Assembly: GCA_963838235.1 (NCBI GenBank)
Contig: CAWIQJ010000002.1
Span: 248,001-312,000 of the forward strand
DNA length: 64,000 nt
Reading direction: 5' to 3'
Source of the DNA: JAFECT01 sp963838235
Lineage (GTDB): Bacteria; Pseudomonadota; Alphaproteobacteria; Caulobacterales; Caulobacteraceae
Of this stretch, positions 27,038 through 36,058 are shown one piece after another. Under the pieces are notes generated by a model, which saw only the letters and a list, made by a program, of their open reading frames with translations, did not search any database and was not told where the DNA came from. The translations under genes were made by a program, and so were the position numbers. Within the stretch, counting starts at the first letter, position 1; each line of letters opens with the position of its first letter.

Positions 27038-27433
27038 GTGAAGCTCTGCGTCGGCGTGGACCGCCTCGAGCAACTGACCGCCTGGGGGCGCAAGGAGCGT
27101 GGGCGCGGCTCGCCGCCGATCGTGCACACGCGCCAGACCCCCAAACGGGCCGACGAACTCATGGAAGGCGGATCGCTCTACTGGGTGATCAAGGGCGTGA
27201 TCCTCTGCCGCCAGCCGATCGTGCAGGTCACCACGCTGGAGAACGGGCCCCACACCCGCTGCGAGATCGAACTCGGCGACGACGTGATCCCTGTGTCGCC
27301 GGCGCCGCGGCGTGCGTTTCAGGGCTGGCGCTATCTGCAGGCAAAGGACGCGCCCCGCGATCTGAAGGCGGCGGATGTCGGCGAACTGCCGACCGAACTC
27401 GCGCGCGAACTTCTCACCCTCGGCGCCTGGTGA
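27038..27433 (+). CDS. DUF1489 family protein, N-terminus displaced by one base
   Basis: The body from KLCVGVDRLEQLTAW to the end (RGSPPIVHTRQTPKRADELMEGGSLYWVIKGVILCRQPI, RCEIELGDDVIPV, AFQGWRYLQAKDAPRDL) is DUF1489, an alphaproteobacterial family of unknown function. The readable frame starts at GTG 27038, but an ATG at 27022 one frame away would, after deleting one A, give MSLHLVKLCVGVD, the expected family start. A one-base insertion near 27025 is therefore likely and the real protein is about 136 residues. Confidence 0.83.
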   Translation: MKLCVGVDRLEQLTAWGRKERGRGSPPIVHTRQTPKRADELMEGGSLYWVIKGVILCRQPIVQVTTLENGPHTRCEIELGDDVIPVSPAPRRAFQGWRYLQAKDAPRDLKAADVGELPTELARELLTLGAW

Positions 27434-27503
27434 TCAGAGCATAGGAAAAGCGCGGCGCTCGCGCGCCGCCCTCAGGTTTCGGCGGGGCTCAGGAGGCCAA
27501 GCC

Positions 27504-29546
27504 TCAGCCGAAGTCCATGCGTAGCCGCGTGTAGTATTCGAATCCGAACTTGTGATCCTGGAAGTCGACGAAATCGAGCGGGTCGATGTTGCGCGGGCCG
27601 TCGTAGACGTCGCGCGTGATCTTCAGCGGCCGACGCCCGGCGTTGTCGAGCTCAAAGCGCAGCGACATGTTGTGCGGCAACCGTCGCTCCACATAGACCG
27701 TGTCGAAGGTGCCGATCTTGTAGCTGTCGATCTCATCGAACCGGTAGAAGCGCTGCAGGTTGCCGAGGTTGGCGTCGACGCCCCACTTCAGCTTCCATCG
27801 CGGCAGGTCCTGGCTGAAGTGCAAATCGCCATACACCGGGTTCTGGCCGGAAATCGGGCGCAGTTCGTGGGTCGTGGGGTCGGTCACCTTCGACATCTGC
27901 CAGTTCACCGTGCCGCGGATTTCGCCGCCGGGGATCAGGTGTTGCAGCGGAACCGTGAAACTCGCGGTGATGTCGTTCTCGCTGCCGCCGCCGATGTTGC
28001 CCGGCTCGTCGAAGTCGCCTGACGGGCTGAACACCGGAACGCGGTCGACCACATCCTCGAGGATGAGGTGGCGCACGGTCAGCGAGATGACCCCGCTCTT
28101 CATGAAGTGATGGTCGAAGGCCGCCTCGAACGCCCAGTCGGTCTGCGGCACGAGGTTCGGATTGCCCGCGGTCACGCCATTGGAATTGAGCGCTGCGGCG
28201 GCGGTGAAGTTCTTGAAGTCGAGCTGGCCCACCTCGCGCTCGACGCGCAGGCGCAGCTGATTGTCCGCGTCGGGCGACCAGGTCAGCACCACGCGCGGCT
28301 TGGGATAGAACAGGGATTTGGACAGCGCCACGTCGCCGCTGGAGGCGATGGTGGAATCCTCCAGGCGCAGGCCGGCCTCGACGGTGAACTTGGGCGTGGG
28401 CCGCCAGGTCGCGGTGGTGAACGCCTCGCCACGCTTTTCCTGAACGATGACGTTCGCCGCGGGAATGGCGATCGGGGCGCCGTTGTCGCTGTAGTCGGTG
28501 CGGGTGCGCAGCCAGTTGTAGGCGAACTCGCCGCCGCCCTCGACGGTAAGCGTTGACGTTGGACTCCAGTGCAGAATGCCGCGAACGATTGTCTCGGTCG
28601 AGAGATCGGTCTCGCCGAAATCCTCCGCGTCGGTGTCCGTATCGAACAACGAGCGATAGCCGGTCTTGTTCACATGCTGCAGGGCGAGGGTTTCGAGCGT
28701 CAGGTCGCTGGTCAGGCTGCGGTTGAAATGCAGGCCGAGCTCCCCATCGGTCTGATCCTGGCGGTCGTGCTCGGCCTCGCGGCCGGCGACCTGGAAGCGG
28801 TCGAGGTCGTCGTTGAAATAGGGCTGATCCTGCAGCAACGCATTGACCTTGAACGTCCCGCCCCACAGCGGCGTCTCGTAGCTCCCGGCCGCGTTGTTCT
28901 GCCAGCCGCCGGCCAGGTTGTGCTGGTAGGAGAAATCCTGGACCTGACCGCCCGGGCCGTAGACGTAATGCGGCCCCGAGCCTTCGCCGTCGTCGAAGAA
29001 CTTCGCAATCAGCAGCCCGCCCGTCAGGGTGCGCCCGTCATCGCGCCAGGTCCCTTCCAGCCGTGCCTGCGGCAGGCCGCGCCCGTCCTGGGTGCCCAGT
29101 CTGACCAGCGCCATGTCGCCGTTGAAGCCGGCGGCCTTTTTCAGGACGATGTTGGCGACCACCGTCTTGCCCTGCATGTCGATGCCCGGCGCCGCGCCGC
29201 GGATCACGTCGATACGTTCGATCGTACCCGCGGGAATCCGCTTCATGATGCTGATCAGGTCGTCGGTCTTGCTGGTCGGACGTTGGCCGTCGATCAGCAC
29301 ATTGCCCGCAGCGCCCGCAAAGCCGCGCACGCTCGACCCGTCGTCCAACGAAAACCCCGGCAGGCGGATAACCATGTCGTAGGCGGTGTTCGGCTGCTGC
29401 GCCGCGAAATAGGCCGGCGCGTAGCTTTTCACGCCCTCCGCCTGATCCTCGATGGCCGGCGTGGGAGGGGGCGGCGGCGCGTCGGCGCCCGCATAGGCGG
29501 CGGTCGCGGCCGAGCACAGAAAGACCGCCGCCAAAATCGAACGCAT
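27504..29546 (-). CDS. TonB-dependent outer membrane receptor
   Basis: The 680-residue protein has a signal peptide (MRSILAAVFLCSAATAAYA), a plug domain (YDMVIRLPGFSLDDGSSVRGF, VLIDGQRPTSKTDDLISIMKRIPAGTIERIDVIRG) and a long beta-barrel ending in FEYYTRLRMDFG with a C-terminal aromatic. The start at 29546 has GGGAG at proper spacing; ATG 29552 is too close to it. The ligand is unknown. A 17-bp palindrome 240 bases upstream (29785-29801) matches one in front of the neighbouring BlaI-type gene, suggesting shared control. Confidence 0.9.
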   Translation of the reverse strand: MRSILAAVFLCSAATAAYAGADAPPPPPTPAIEDQAEGVKSYAPAYFAAQQPNTAYDMVIRLPGFSLDDGSSVRGFAGAAGNVLIDGQRPTSKTDDLISIMKRIPAGTIERIDVIRGAAPGIDMQGKTVVANIVLKKAAGFNGDMALVRLGTQDGRGLPQARLEGTWRDDGRTLTGGLLIAKFFDDGEGSGPHYVYGPGGQVQDFSYQHNLAGGWQNNAAGSYETPLWGGTFKVNALLQDQPYFNDDLDRFQVAGREAEHDRQDQTDGELGLHFNRSLTSDLTLETLALQHVNKTGYRSLFDTDTDAEDFGETDLSTETIVRGILHWSPTSTLTVEGGGEFAYNWLRTRTDYSDNGAPIAIPAANVIVQEKRGEAFTTATWRPTPKFTVEAGLRLEDSTIASSGDVALSKSLFYPKPRVVLTWSPDADNQLRLRVEREVGQLDFKNFTAAAALNSNGVTAGNPNLVPQTDWAFEAAFDHHFMKSGVISLTVRHLILEDVVDRVPVFSPSGDFDEPGNIGGGSENDITASFTVPLQHLIPGGEIRGTVNWQMSKVTDPTTHELRPISGQNPVYGDLHFSQDLPRWKLKWGVDANLGNLQRFYRFDEIDSYKIGTFDTVYVERRLPHNMSLRFELDNAGRRPLKITRDVYDGPRNIDPLDFVDFQDHKFGFEYYTRLRMDFG

Positions 29547-29784
29547 CACCATCTCCCAATCGCGACGGCAAGGTGTCTGCGCGCGTTCGCAAACCCCAAT
29601 TAAATCCCAGAAAGGTGGATTAATTGTTGGACAGGTTGCGAGACGCGTCGGAAGGGCGGCGTTCCCTGGGCGAGATGAATGACCGGCGAGGCAAAAGGCG
29701 GACGGTGCGGCCGCGCGAAGGATCGCGGCCGCCGATGCGATCGAACGCATGGGCGAGGTTCCCCGACTTCGCCCCCCGACGAAT

Positions 29785-29801
29785 TGCTAAGTGACTTAGC
29801 A
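29785..29801. promoter_or_regulatory. Palindromic operator, TGCTAAGT G ACTTAGCA
   Basis: TGCTAAGTGACTTAGCA is a perfect dyad around a central base. It lies between the M56 peptidase stop (29843) and the TonB receptor start (29546). Fourteen of seventeen positions match the site at 31233-31249 ahead of the BlaI-family gene. A BlaI-type repressor site is the simplest reading. Confidence 0.6.
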
Positions 29802-29842
29802 GATAGCCCTTGCCATGAAAAGCCCGGTCTGAGCCTGGCGCG

Positions 29843-30796
29843 TCACCAGCCGTCGCAGAACATCGCCATCAGCTGAAACTGGGCCACAGGCCAGGCGATC
29901 AGCGCCAGGTTCAGGCCGACGCCCCCGGCCACCTGCACCCACGAGCGGCTGGGCTCGACCGTGTCGGTGTCGAGCAGCGCCTGCATGCGCCAGCGCAGGG
30001 TGTCGCGCTTGGCCATCGGCAACACGCCCTGCGGCGTCGGGCCCGGACGCGCTAGCGCGACCAGGGCGGCGGCGAGGCTGAGCGATCCGGCGTTGGACGC
30101 GGCGGCGCGGTCGGCGTTGGCTTCGCGCGCGGTCCTGAACGCCTCCAGCGCTGCGCCGTTTCCGTAGGGCGCGAGGTCGCGCGCGAACGACAGCGCAAAC
30201 AGCATCAGCGTGTCGCGTCCTGCGATGTGCGCGCGCTCGTGACAGAGCGCGGCTTCGAGCTCCTCGTCGCCGAGCGCCTGCAGCGCGCCGCGCGAAATGA
30301 ACACGGTGGGCGTAAACAGACCCGCGACGAAGCAGTCGCGCTCGCCGGTCGGCAGCTCGAGCGCGCGAAGGCCGAGGCGTGCGGCGGCCGCGGCGAGGCG
30401 CGGTCCGGCAGGCGTCGCGGCGCGGAACAGGCGGCCCACTTCGCGCTGGCGCAACGCCATGCGCACCAAGGCGTAGCCGAGGAGAAGCGCCGCGACCGCG
30501 GGGGTCACGACCATCAGCACCACGCCACGCCAGGTCAGGATCGTGCCCCACGTCGTCAGCGCCGGATAGAGCGCGCCCAGGGCCGACGCCGCCGGCGCCA
30601 GAACTAAAATCGCCGCGGCGGGCCATGCGCCCGGCGTGCGCGGCAACAGACGCGCGGTGCGGTCGCTGAGCAGCGCCGTCAGCAAGGGGATCACGAACAA
30701 CGGCCACAGATTGCGGAACGAGCCGTCGAACATGAAGTCGCCTAACATGTGGAGCGGGCCGTCGTGCCAGCCGCTCACCTGCCAACCGTCCGTCAT
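29843..30796 (-). CDS. BlaR1-type M56 membrane metallopeptidase
   Basis: The 317-residue protein has several transmembrane helices (LWPLFVIPLLTALLS, PAAAILVLAPAASALGAL, GVVLMVVTPAVAALLLGYAL, and VGLNLALIAWPVAQFQLM at the end) and the zinc motif HERAH in ALCHERAHIAGRDTLML, as in BlaR1/MecR1. There is no penicillin-binding sensor domain; the C-terminus is short, so any signal is not beta-lactam sensing in the classical way. It overlaps the BlaI-type gene by four bases. By analogy it would cleave or trigger loss of the repressor. Confidence 0.88.
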   Translation of the reverse strand: MTDGWQVSGWHDGPLHMLGDFMFDGSFRNLWPLFVIPLLTALLSDRTARLLPRTPGAWPAAAILVLAPAASALGALYPALTTWGTILTWRGVVLMVVTPAVAALLLGYALVRMALRQREVGRLFRAATPAGPRLAAAAARLGLRALELPTGERDCFVAGLFTPTVFISRGALQALGDEELEAALCHERAHIAGRDTLMLFALSFARDLAPYGNGAALEAFRTAREANADRAAASNAGSLSLAAALVALARPGPTPQGVLPMAKRDTLRWRMQALLDTDTVEPSRSWVQVAGGVGLNLALIAWPVAQFQLMAMFCDGW

Positions 30797-31212
30797 CCCT
30801 TCAGCTCCGACTTGCGTTGGGCGATAACCCGCTCGAATTCGGCGAGGCTCTCCTTGTCGACGGCGAGTTCGTCGACGAGCTGGGCGATGACGCCCGCGCC
30901 ATAGTTGCGCTTCAGCGAACTGACCACCGAGGAGACCACGTCCGCCTCGAATTCCTCGCGCGTCTTGGCGGGTGCGAAGAAGGTCGCCTTGCCCTCGCGT
31001 GTCTTGGTCAGTCGGTCCTTGTCGGAGAGGTTGTTCAGCACCGCCTTGACCGCCGAATAGGACAGCGCGCGGCCGCCCCCGGTCAGCACCTGGTGCACGT
31101 CGGAGACGGACTGCGGGCCCTGGCCCGCCCAGACCGCCTCCATGATCTCACCCTCGAGGGGCCCCAGCACCGCGGCGGCGCCGCTGCGCGAGGGTCGGAA
31201 AATATCGGCCAT
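30793..31212 (-). CDS. BlaI/MecI/CopY family transcriptional repressor
   Basis: The 139-residue winged-helix protein shows GPLEGEIMEAVWAGQGPQSVSDVHQVL, LSYSAVKAVLNNLSDKDRLTKTREGKATFFAPAKTREEFEADVV, the standard DNA-binding and wing region of the BlaI family, and a C-terminal dimerisation segment. The start at 31212 has GAGG just upstream. A palindrome at 31233-31249 overlaps its promoter region, indicating autoregulation. The M56 peptidase gene follows with a four-base overlap, the bla/mec arrangement. Confidence 0.92.
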   Translation of the reverse strand: MADIFRPSRSGAAAVLGPLEGEIMEAVWAGQGPQSVSDVHQVLTGGGRALSYSAVKAVLNNLSDKDRLTKTREGKATFFAPAKTREEFEADVVSSVVSSLKRNYGAGVIAQLVDELAVDKESLAEFERVIAQRKSELKG

Positions 31213-31232
31213 CAGGGACCTCTAGCTCTATA

Positions 31233-31249
31233 TGCTAGGGGTCTTAGCA
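31233..31249. promoter_or_regulatory. Palindromic operator upstream of the BlaI-family gene
   Basis: TGCTAGGGGTCTTAGCA has the same TGCTA and TTAGCA arms and length as the palindrome at 29785-29801. A second small dyad, CTAGC N7 GCTAG (31222-31238), overlaps it. It ends 21 bases before the repressor start codon, the right place for an autoregulatory operator. Confidence 0.6.
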
Positions 31250-31419
31250 CGGGGCGGAGGGTTTGGAAACGCGAAGGCGCGCCCCAGGCAGATATGGCCG
31301 AAAATCATCTGCTTTCAAGAATGGTCCCGCCCACGGCCTTGAACTAGCTTCCGCATCCGTTTCCGCATGGGCGAGCGGCTCATCAGAAGGTCGGAGACCC
31401 AAGGGGGAGAGAAGGCAGC

Positions 31420-33174
31420 ATGGTCAAAAAGCCGAAAAGGCAGCCGAAACCGCCGAGGCCGCGCATGCCCAGCCTTTGGCCGCTGCTGCGACCCTACAAA
31501 GGCCAGATGGCGATCCTGGTCGTGCTGATCGCGGCGGGCAACGCGCTGAACCTGGCCGTGCCGAAGGTGGTCGCCGACGCGATCGACGCCTTCGCTTCGG
31601 GCCATCTCCACCTGACGGCCTCGCTCATCGCCCTGATCGCCCTGGCGGTGGGAATCTTCCTGTTCGGCAACCTGCAGAACCTGACGCAGACCGTCGCCTC
31701 CGAACGGGTGGCGCGGGACCTGCGCACGCGCCTGGCGGGGGCGGTCTCGCAGCAGACCTACGCCTCGATCGAGGCGATAACGCCGGCCAAGCTCCTGACC
31801 AACTTCACCTCCGACATAGACGCGATCAAGACCTTCGTCGGCCAGGCCGCGCCGACCTTGATCTCCTCGGTGTTCGTGATCATCGCCGCCAGCGGCCTTC
31901 TTCTCTGGCTGAATTGGAAGCTGGCCTTGCCGGTGCTGCTGGTGCTGCCCCTGATCGGGGTGAGTTTCTTCGTGGTCATAGGCCGGGTGCGCAAGCTGTT
32001 CGGCCAGGTCCAGGGCGTCGTCGACGTGATGAATCGCGTCCTGACCGAGAACATCGTCGGCGCCGCGCTGATCCGCCTCGTCCACACCGAGGCGCACGAG
32101 ACGTCGCGGTTCACCGAATCCGCTGAGAACTCGCGCGCGATCAGCATGAAGATTCTGCGCCAGTTCGCCACCATGATCCCGATGATCAACTTTCTGACCA
32201 ACGTGGCCACCCTGATCATTCTGAGCCTGGGCGGCCATTTTGTGATTACGGGCGGGATGACCATCGGCCAGCTGTCGGCCTTCCTGGCCTATCTGACCAT
32301 CCTGGTCTTCCCGATCATCATCATCGGCTTCACCTCCGCGTCGATCAGTCAGGCCCAGGCCTCGTACATGCGCATCAGCACCGTGCTGAACGCGCCCCCG
32401 CCGCCGGCACGCGGCGAAACGGCCCAGCCCCTGACCGGCGCCCTGGAGGTGAAGGATCTCGTCCTCGCCTACGGCGAGCGCAAGGTGCTGAAGGGCGTGT
32501 CGTTCGCCGTCGCGCCGCGCACGCGCACGGCCATCGTCGGACCCACAGCGGCGGGCAAGTCGCAGTTGCTCTATGTGATGACGGGCCTGTTGGCGCCGAC
32601 GTCGGGCCAGGTGCTCTACGACGGGCTGCCGATCGACGCCCATACGCGTGACAGCCTCTACGCCCAGATCGCTTTTGTCTTCCAGGACTCCAGCCTGTTC
32701 AATCTGACCCTGCGCGAGAACATCGCCTTCAACGCCAAGGTCGACGAGGCGCAGCTGAGCAAGGCGATCGAGACAGCCGAACTGCGCCAGTTCATCGCCG
32801 GCCTGCCGCAGGGGCTGGAGACGGTGGTGTCCGAGCGCGGCCTTTCCCTGTCGGGTGGTCAGAAGCAAAGGATCATGCTGGCGCGCGCCCTGGCGCTGGA
32901 CCCCAAAATCCTGTTCCTCGACGACTTCACCGCCCGGGTCGACATGGCGACCGAAGCTCGCATCCTTGCCAACGTCCGCAAGAACTATCCCGACCTGACG
33001 CTGATCTCGATCACTCAGAAGATCGCGCCGGTGGAGGACTTCGATCAGATCGTGCTCTTGATGGAGGGCGAGGTGCTGGCCGTCGGCGCCCACGACGAAC
33101 TTGCGCACTCCATCCCCGAATACGGCCAGATCCTGCGCTCGCAACACTCGACCGACGCCTACGAGGCCGCATGA
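31420..33174 (+). CDS. ABC exporter half-transporter with degenerate ATPase site
   Basis: The 584-residue protein has a six-helix exporter membrane domain (about 20-320) and a C-terminal nucleotide-binding domain. Walker A is GPTAAGKS (about 374), the signature LSGGQ is intact, but Walker B ends LFLDDF, with Asp where the catalytic Glu should be, and the switch His is replaced by Gln533 (SITQK). This is the degenerate subunit pattern of heterodimeric exporters such as TM287/288. It overlaps its partner by four bases. Substrate is unknown; lipids, drugs or peptides are possible. Confidence 0.93.
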   Translation: MVKKPKRQPKPPRPRMPSLWPLLRPYKGQMAILVVLIAAGNALNLAVPKVVADAIDAFASGHLHLTASLIALIALAVGIFLFGNLQNLTQTVASERVARDLRTRLAGAVSQQTYASIEAITPAKLLTNFTSDIDAIKTFVGQAAPTLISSVFVIIAASGLLLWLNWKLALPVLLVLPLIGVSFFVVIGRVRKLFGQVQGVVDVMNRVLTENIVGAALIRLVHTEAHETSRFTESAENSRAISMKILRQFATMIPMINFLTNVATLIILSLGGHFVITGGMTIGQLSAFLAYLTILVFPIIIIGFTSASISQAQASYMRISTVLNAPPPPARGETAQPLTGALEVKDLVLAYGERKVLKGVSFAVAPRTRTAIVGPTAAGKSQLLYVMTGLLAPTSGQVLYDGLPIDAHTRDSLYAQIAFVFQDSSLFNLTLRENIAFNAKVDEAQLSKAIETAELRQFIAGLPQGLETVVSERGLSLSGGQKQRIMLARALALDPKILFLDDFTARVDMATEARILANVRKNYPDLTLISITQKIAPVEDFDQIVLLMEGEVLAVGAHDELAHSIPEYGQILRSQHSTDAYEAA

Positions 33175-34946
33175 TGGACTACGCGCTGAAGGCCGCGGAA
33201 GCCGGCGACAAGCAAAAGACCCTGGGTTCGGCCTGGCGCGCTCTCAAACCGTTGCTGGCGGGGGAGCAGACCAACATCGCCATCGCGGTGGCGTGCGTGA
33301 TCGTCAGCGCCGGATCGAGCCTGCTGGGACCCGCGATCACCGCCCGGATCGTCGACACCGCCATCAAGCACGGCGACTACGGCCTGCTGCTGCGCTATGT
33401 GGCGGCGCTGGCGACTGTCTATGTCGTGGCGCTGGGGACCAGCTACCTTCAGGTCCTGCGCATGGGCACGGTCGGGCGCAATGTCCTGTTCAAGCTGCGC
33501 ACGCGGCTGTTCACGCGGCTCTCGGCGTTACCCATCGCGTTTTTCTCCCAGAACCGCGCCGGCGACCTGATCTCGCGGGTGAACAGCGACACCGACAAGA
33601 TCAACCAGTTCTTCTCTCAGGCGCTGATGCAGATGTTCGGCGCCACATTCCTGATCACCGGCGCGGGCATCCTGCTGCTCACCCTGAACTGGAAGATGGG
33701 CCTGGTCGCCCTGGTCCCGGCGGCCGCCATGTTTATCATCACCCGGCTGGTATCGCCGTGGGTGAAGCACGCCAACCGCAAGAGCCTGGAGAGTCTGGGC
33801 GCCCTGTCCGGCGACGTCTCGGAAAGCCTGGCCAACTTCCAGGTGATCGTCGCCTTCAACCGGGTCGACTATTTCCGCGAGAAGTTCGACACGGCCAACC
33901 AGCGCAATTTCCGCGCCTCGGTGAAAGCCGGCATAGCCTCCGGCTTGTTCATGCCGCTCTACACCCTGGGCGGCAGCTCCGCATCGATCCTGGTCCTGGG
34001 GCTGGGCGTGTGGTTGATCCTGCACGGCCAGCTGACCGTGGGCCTTTTGATCGGCTACCTGCTTTACGTGACCGCCTTCTACAATCCGCTGCGCCAGCTG
34101 GCGACGGTGTGGTCCAGCCTGCAGACCATGATGGCGGCGATGGACCGGGTGTCTGAGGTGCTGCAGCTCGAGACCAACCTGGCGCGGCTGCCGGACGCCG
34201 CCGGTAACCGCGCGACGCGGCCCCAGGCCCTGTTGGCCTTCGAAGACGTCGGCTTCGCCTATGCGGGCGGCAAGCCGGTGCTGGACAAGGTCAATCTGAC
34301 GCTGGAGCGCGGCCGCACCTACGCTCTGGTGGGCCCGACCGGCGGGGGCAAGACCACCACCGCGATGCTGATGGCGCGGCTCTACGACCCGACGCACGGA
34401 ACCGTCTATCTGGAGGGGCGCGACATCCGCACCTTCACCGCCGCCGAGCGCGCGCAAAAGATCGGCTTCATCCTGCAGGACCCGGTCCTGTTGAGCGGCG
34501 CCGTGCGCGACAACATCGTCTACGGTCACCCCGATCTCGGCGAACTCGACAAAGAGGTCCTGGCCGAGCGCATGGCCGCGCAGGGGCTGTCGGGCTTCCT
34601 GACGCGCTTCGGCGAGAGCGGTCTTGAGACGCCGGTCAAGGGCGCCGGCGACGGCCTGTCGCTGGGCCAGAAACAGCTCGTCGCTTTCCTGCGCGCGGTG
34701 ATGCGCGCGCCGGATATCCTGATCCTGGACGAGGCCACCGCCAACATCGACACCGTCACCGAGCAGATGCTCGAAGACGTGCTGGCCAAACTGCCCAAGA
34801 GCACCACCAAGGTGATCATCGCCCACCGGCTGAACACCATCCGGAACGCAGACGAAATCTTCTTCGTCGGCGGCGGCGGCCTCACCGCAGCGGGATCGAT
34901 GGAGCACGCAATGGACATGCTGCTGGGCCACGAGCGGACGTCGTAA
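33171..34946 (+). CDS. ABC exporter half-transporter with consensus catalytic residues
   Basis: The 591-residue partner of the preceding gene, with a six-helix domain and an ATPase domain. Walker A is GPTGGGKT (about 388), Walker B ILILDEATANID carries the catalytic Glu, and the switch His is in IIAHRLNT. Its own signature is LSLGQ (residue 496 on), off-consensus. That is complementary to the first subunit: one composite site keeps all catalytic residues, the other is degenerate. The ATG overlaps the upstream TGA, so both chains are made together. Confidence 0.93.
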   Translation: MMDYALKAAEAGDKQKTLGSAWRALKPLLAGEQTNIAIAVACVIVSAGSSLLGPAITARIVDTAIKHGDYGLLLRYVAALATVYVVALGTSYLQVLRMGTVGRNVLFKLRTRLFTRLSALPIAFFSQNRAGDLISRVNSDTDKINQFFSQALMQMFGATFLITGAGILLLTLNWKMGLVALVPAAAMFIITRLVSPWVKHANRKSLESLGALSGDVSESLANFQVIVAFNRVDYFREKFDTANQRNFRASVKAGIASGLFMPLYTLGGSSASILVLGLGVWLILHGQLTVGLLIGYLLYVTAFYNPLRQLATVWSSLQTMMAAMDRVSEVLQLETNLARLPDAAGNRATRPQALLAFEDVGFAYAGGKPVLDKVNLTLERGRTYALVGPTGGGKTTTAMLMARLYDPTHGTVYLEGRDIRTFTAAERAQKIGFILQDPVLLSGAVRDNIVYGHPDLGELDKEVLAERMAAQGLSGFLTRFGESGLETPVKGAGDGLSLGQKQLVAFLRAVMRAPDILILDEATANIDTVTEQMLEDVLAKLPKSTTKVIIAHRLNTIRNADEIFFVGGGGLTAAGSMEHAMDMLLGHERTS

Positions 34947-35023
34947 CGTGGGGTCAGCCATCCATCATCGCGGACTTGCCGAAGGTCAGCTCGCCGCGCC
35001 GAAGGACTGGGCGGCGTAAGCAC

Positions 35024-35074
35024 TGTCCGCTTTCGGGCCGCCCCCTGGAGGCCGCCTACGACCCTGAGCGGACA
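35024..35074. repeat. TGTCCGCTT dispersed intergenic repeat, full copy
   Basis: TGTCCGCTTTCGGGCC at one end and GAGCGGACA at the other form inverted ends of a 51-bp element between the ABC exporter and the next gene. Related copies, complete or partial, are at 35693, 37600-37648, 38029-38078, 38608 and 40093. The 34947-35190 gap holds nothing else I can identify. Confidence 0.7.
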
Positions 35075-35190
35075 TTGACCCGACCCGGCGCCGACGTCCA
35101 ATCTCATGGCGAGCGGCGCGGCCGCTACCGGGCCCCGGAGGGCGTGAATACGGAAGCGCGGCAGAAGCGGATTCGCGTGCAAGGACGACG

Positions 35191-35691
35191 ATGAGCAGCC
35201 GGTACTCACCACTTTCTCCGGATCTGGCGCGCCAGTTGTCGGAGGTGCCGACAAGCGGTGACATCTACCATCCGTGTTCGGTGACGCTTAACGACGGGAC
35301 CGTGAACGACCGTGTCTATGTGGTGGAGTCGGCTCGCTATTATCGGAACTGGGGAGTCTGGCCAGAGCACGACCGTGGGAAGCGGTCGTTAGACATCAGA
35401 ATAGTCGCGAGCATCAATGACAGCCCTTCACGACTTCCGGCTCGTTTCGCTGACGAACTGTACGAGGCCGGCGAGAGCGGGATGGGGTACACGATTTTCA
35501 CCGTTCGATTTCGCGACGGCAACTCCATCGCAGTCGGAACCGGCAATGCCGTGGATTTCATCGACTACCCGGACGAGCAATCACCGCAAACGGTCGTCGG
35601 CGTGCTCCCACACGTCGGGCAGGATGATCCGAACTTGCGCTCCGGACCCGAATACTGGTGGTGCTTGTACGAAGAAGCGCGCCGAGATTGA
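35191..35691 (+). CDS. Hypothetical protein
   Basis: The 166-residue product has no signal peptide or membrane helix. It is acidic and aromatic, with YRNWGVWPEHDRGKRS and GPEYWWCLYEEARRD as notable segments and a beta-rich middle (MGYTIFTVRFRDGNSIAVGTGNAVDFIDYP). I do not recognise a family. Flanking repeats on both sides and lower GC mark it as accessory. The ATG at 35191 is the first reasonable start. Confidence 0.6.
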   Translation: MSSRYSPLSPDLARQLSEVPTSGDIYHPCSVTLNDGTVNDRVYVVESARYYRNWGVWPEHDRGKRSLDIRIVASINDSPSRLPARFADELYEAGESGMGYTIFTVRFRDGNSIAVGTGNAVDFIDYPDEQSPQTVVGVLPHVGQDDPNLRSGPEYWWCLYEEARRD

Positions 35692-36058
35692 TCGTCCGCT
35701 TTCGACCCATATCCAGCCCGGACCTGGCTTCAGTCGCGCCCGCTTTCCGCCTCCGGGTTCCCGACCGCCTTCGACCCGTTGCAGACCTTTGAATATCCCA
35801 TATCGTGCTGTCGCGATGGAACGTAGTCGGTAAGGATCGCCATGGTTTTCACAAAGCAATACCCCAATGTTGCGGCCTGCATTGCGTTCTCGTTAGCCAT
35901 CTGCGCATTGGGGACCACGGTATTTCTGGGGCTGTATACGGCTCATTTGTCAGCCGTGACCACCCGACAGCAAAGTGTCCAAGCGGTGGTCGTTTCGCTG
36001 GGTAATTGGAACCACGGACAAACGTATAATTACCGCTTCAAGGTGGACGGTGAGAACT

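Noticed and set aside
29547..29842. Cobalamin or other riboswitch ahead of the TonB receptor
   Set aside because: No B12-box or other conserved aptamer element could be recognised; the only clear signal is the palindrome at 29785.
31315..33147. A 610-codon minus-strand frame opposite the first ABC subunit
   Set aside because: His/Asp/Gln-rich composition typical of antisense shadows; the plus strand has complete ABC transporter motifs.
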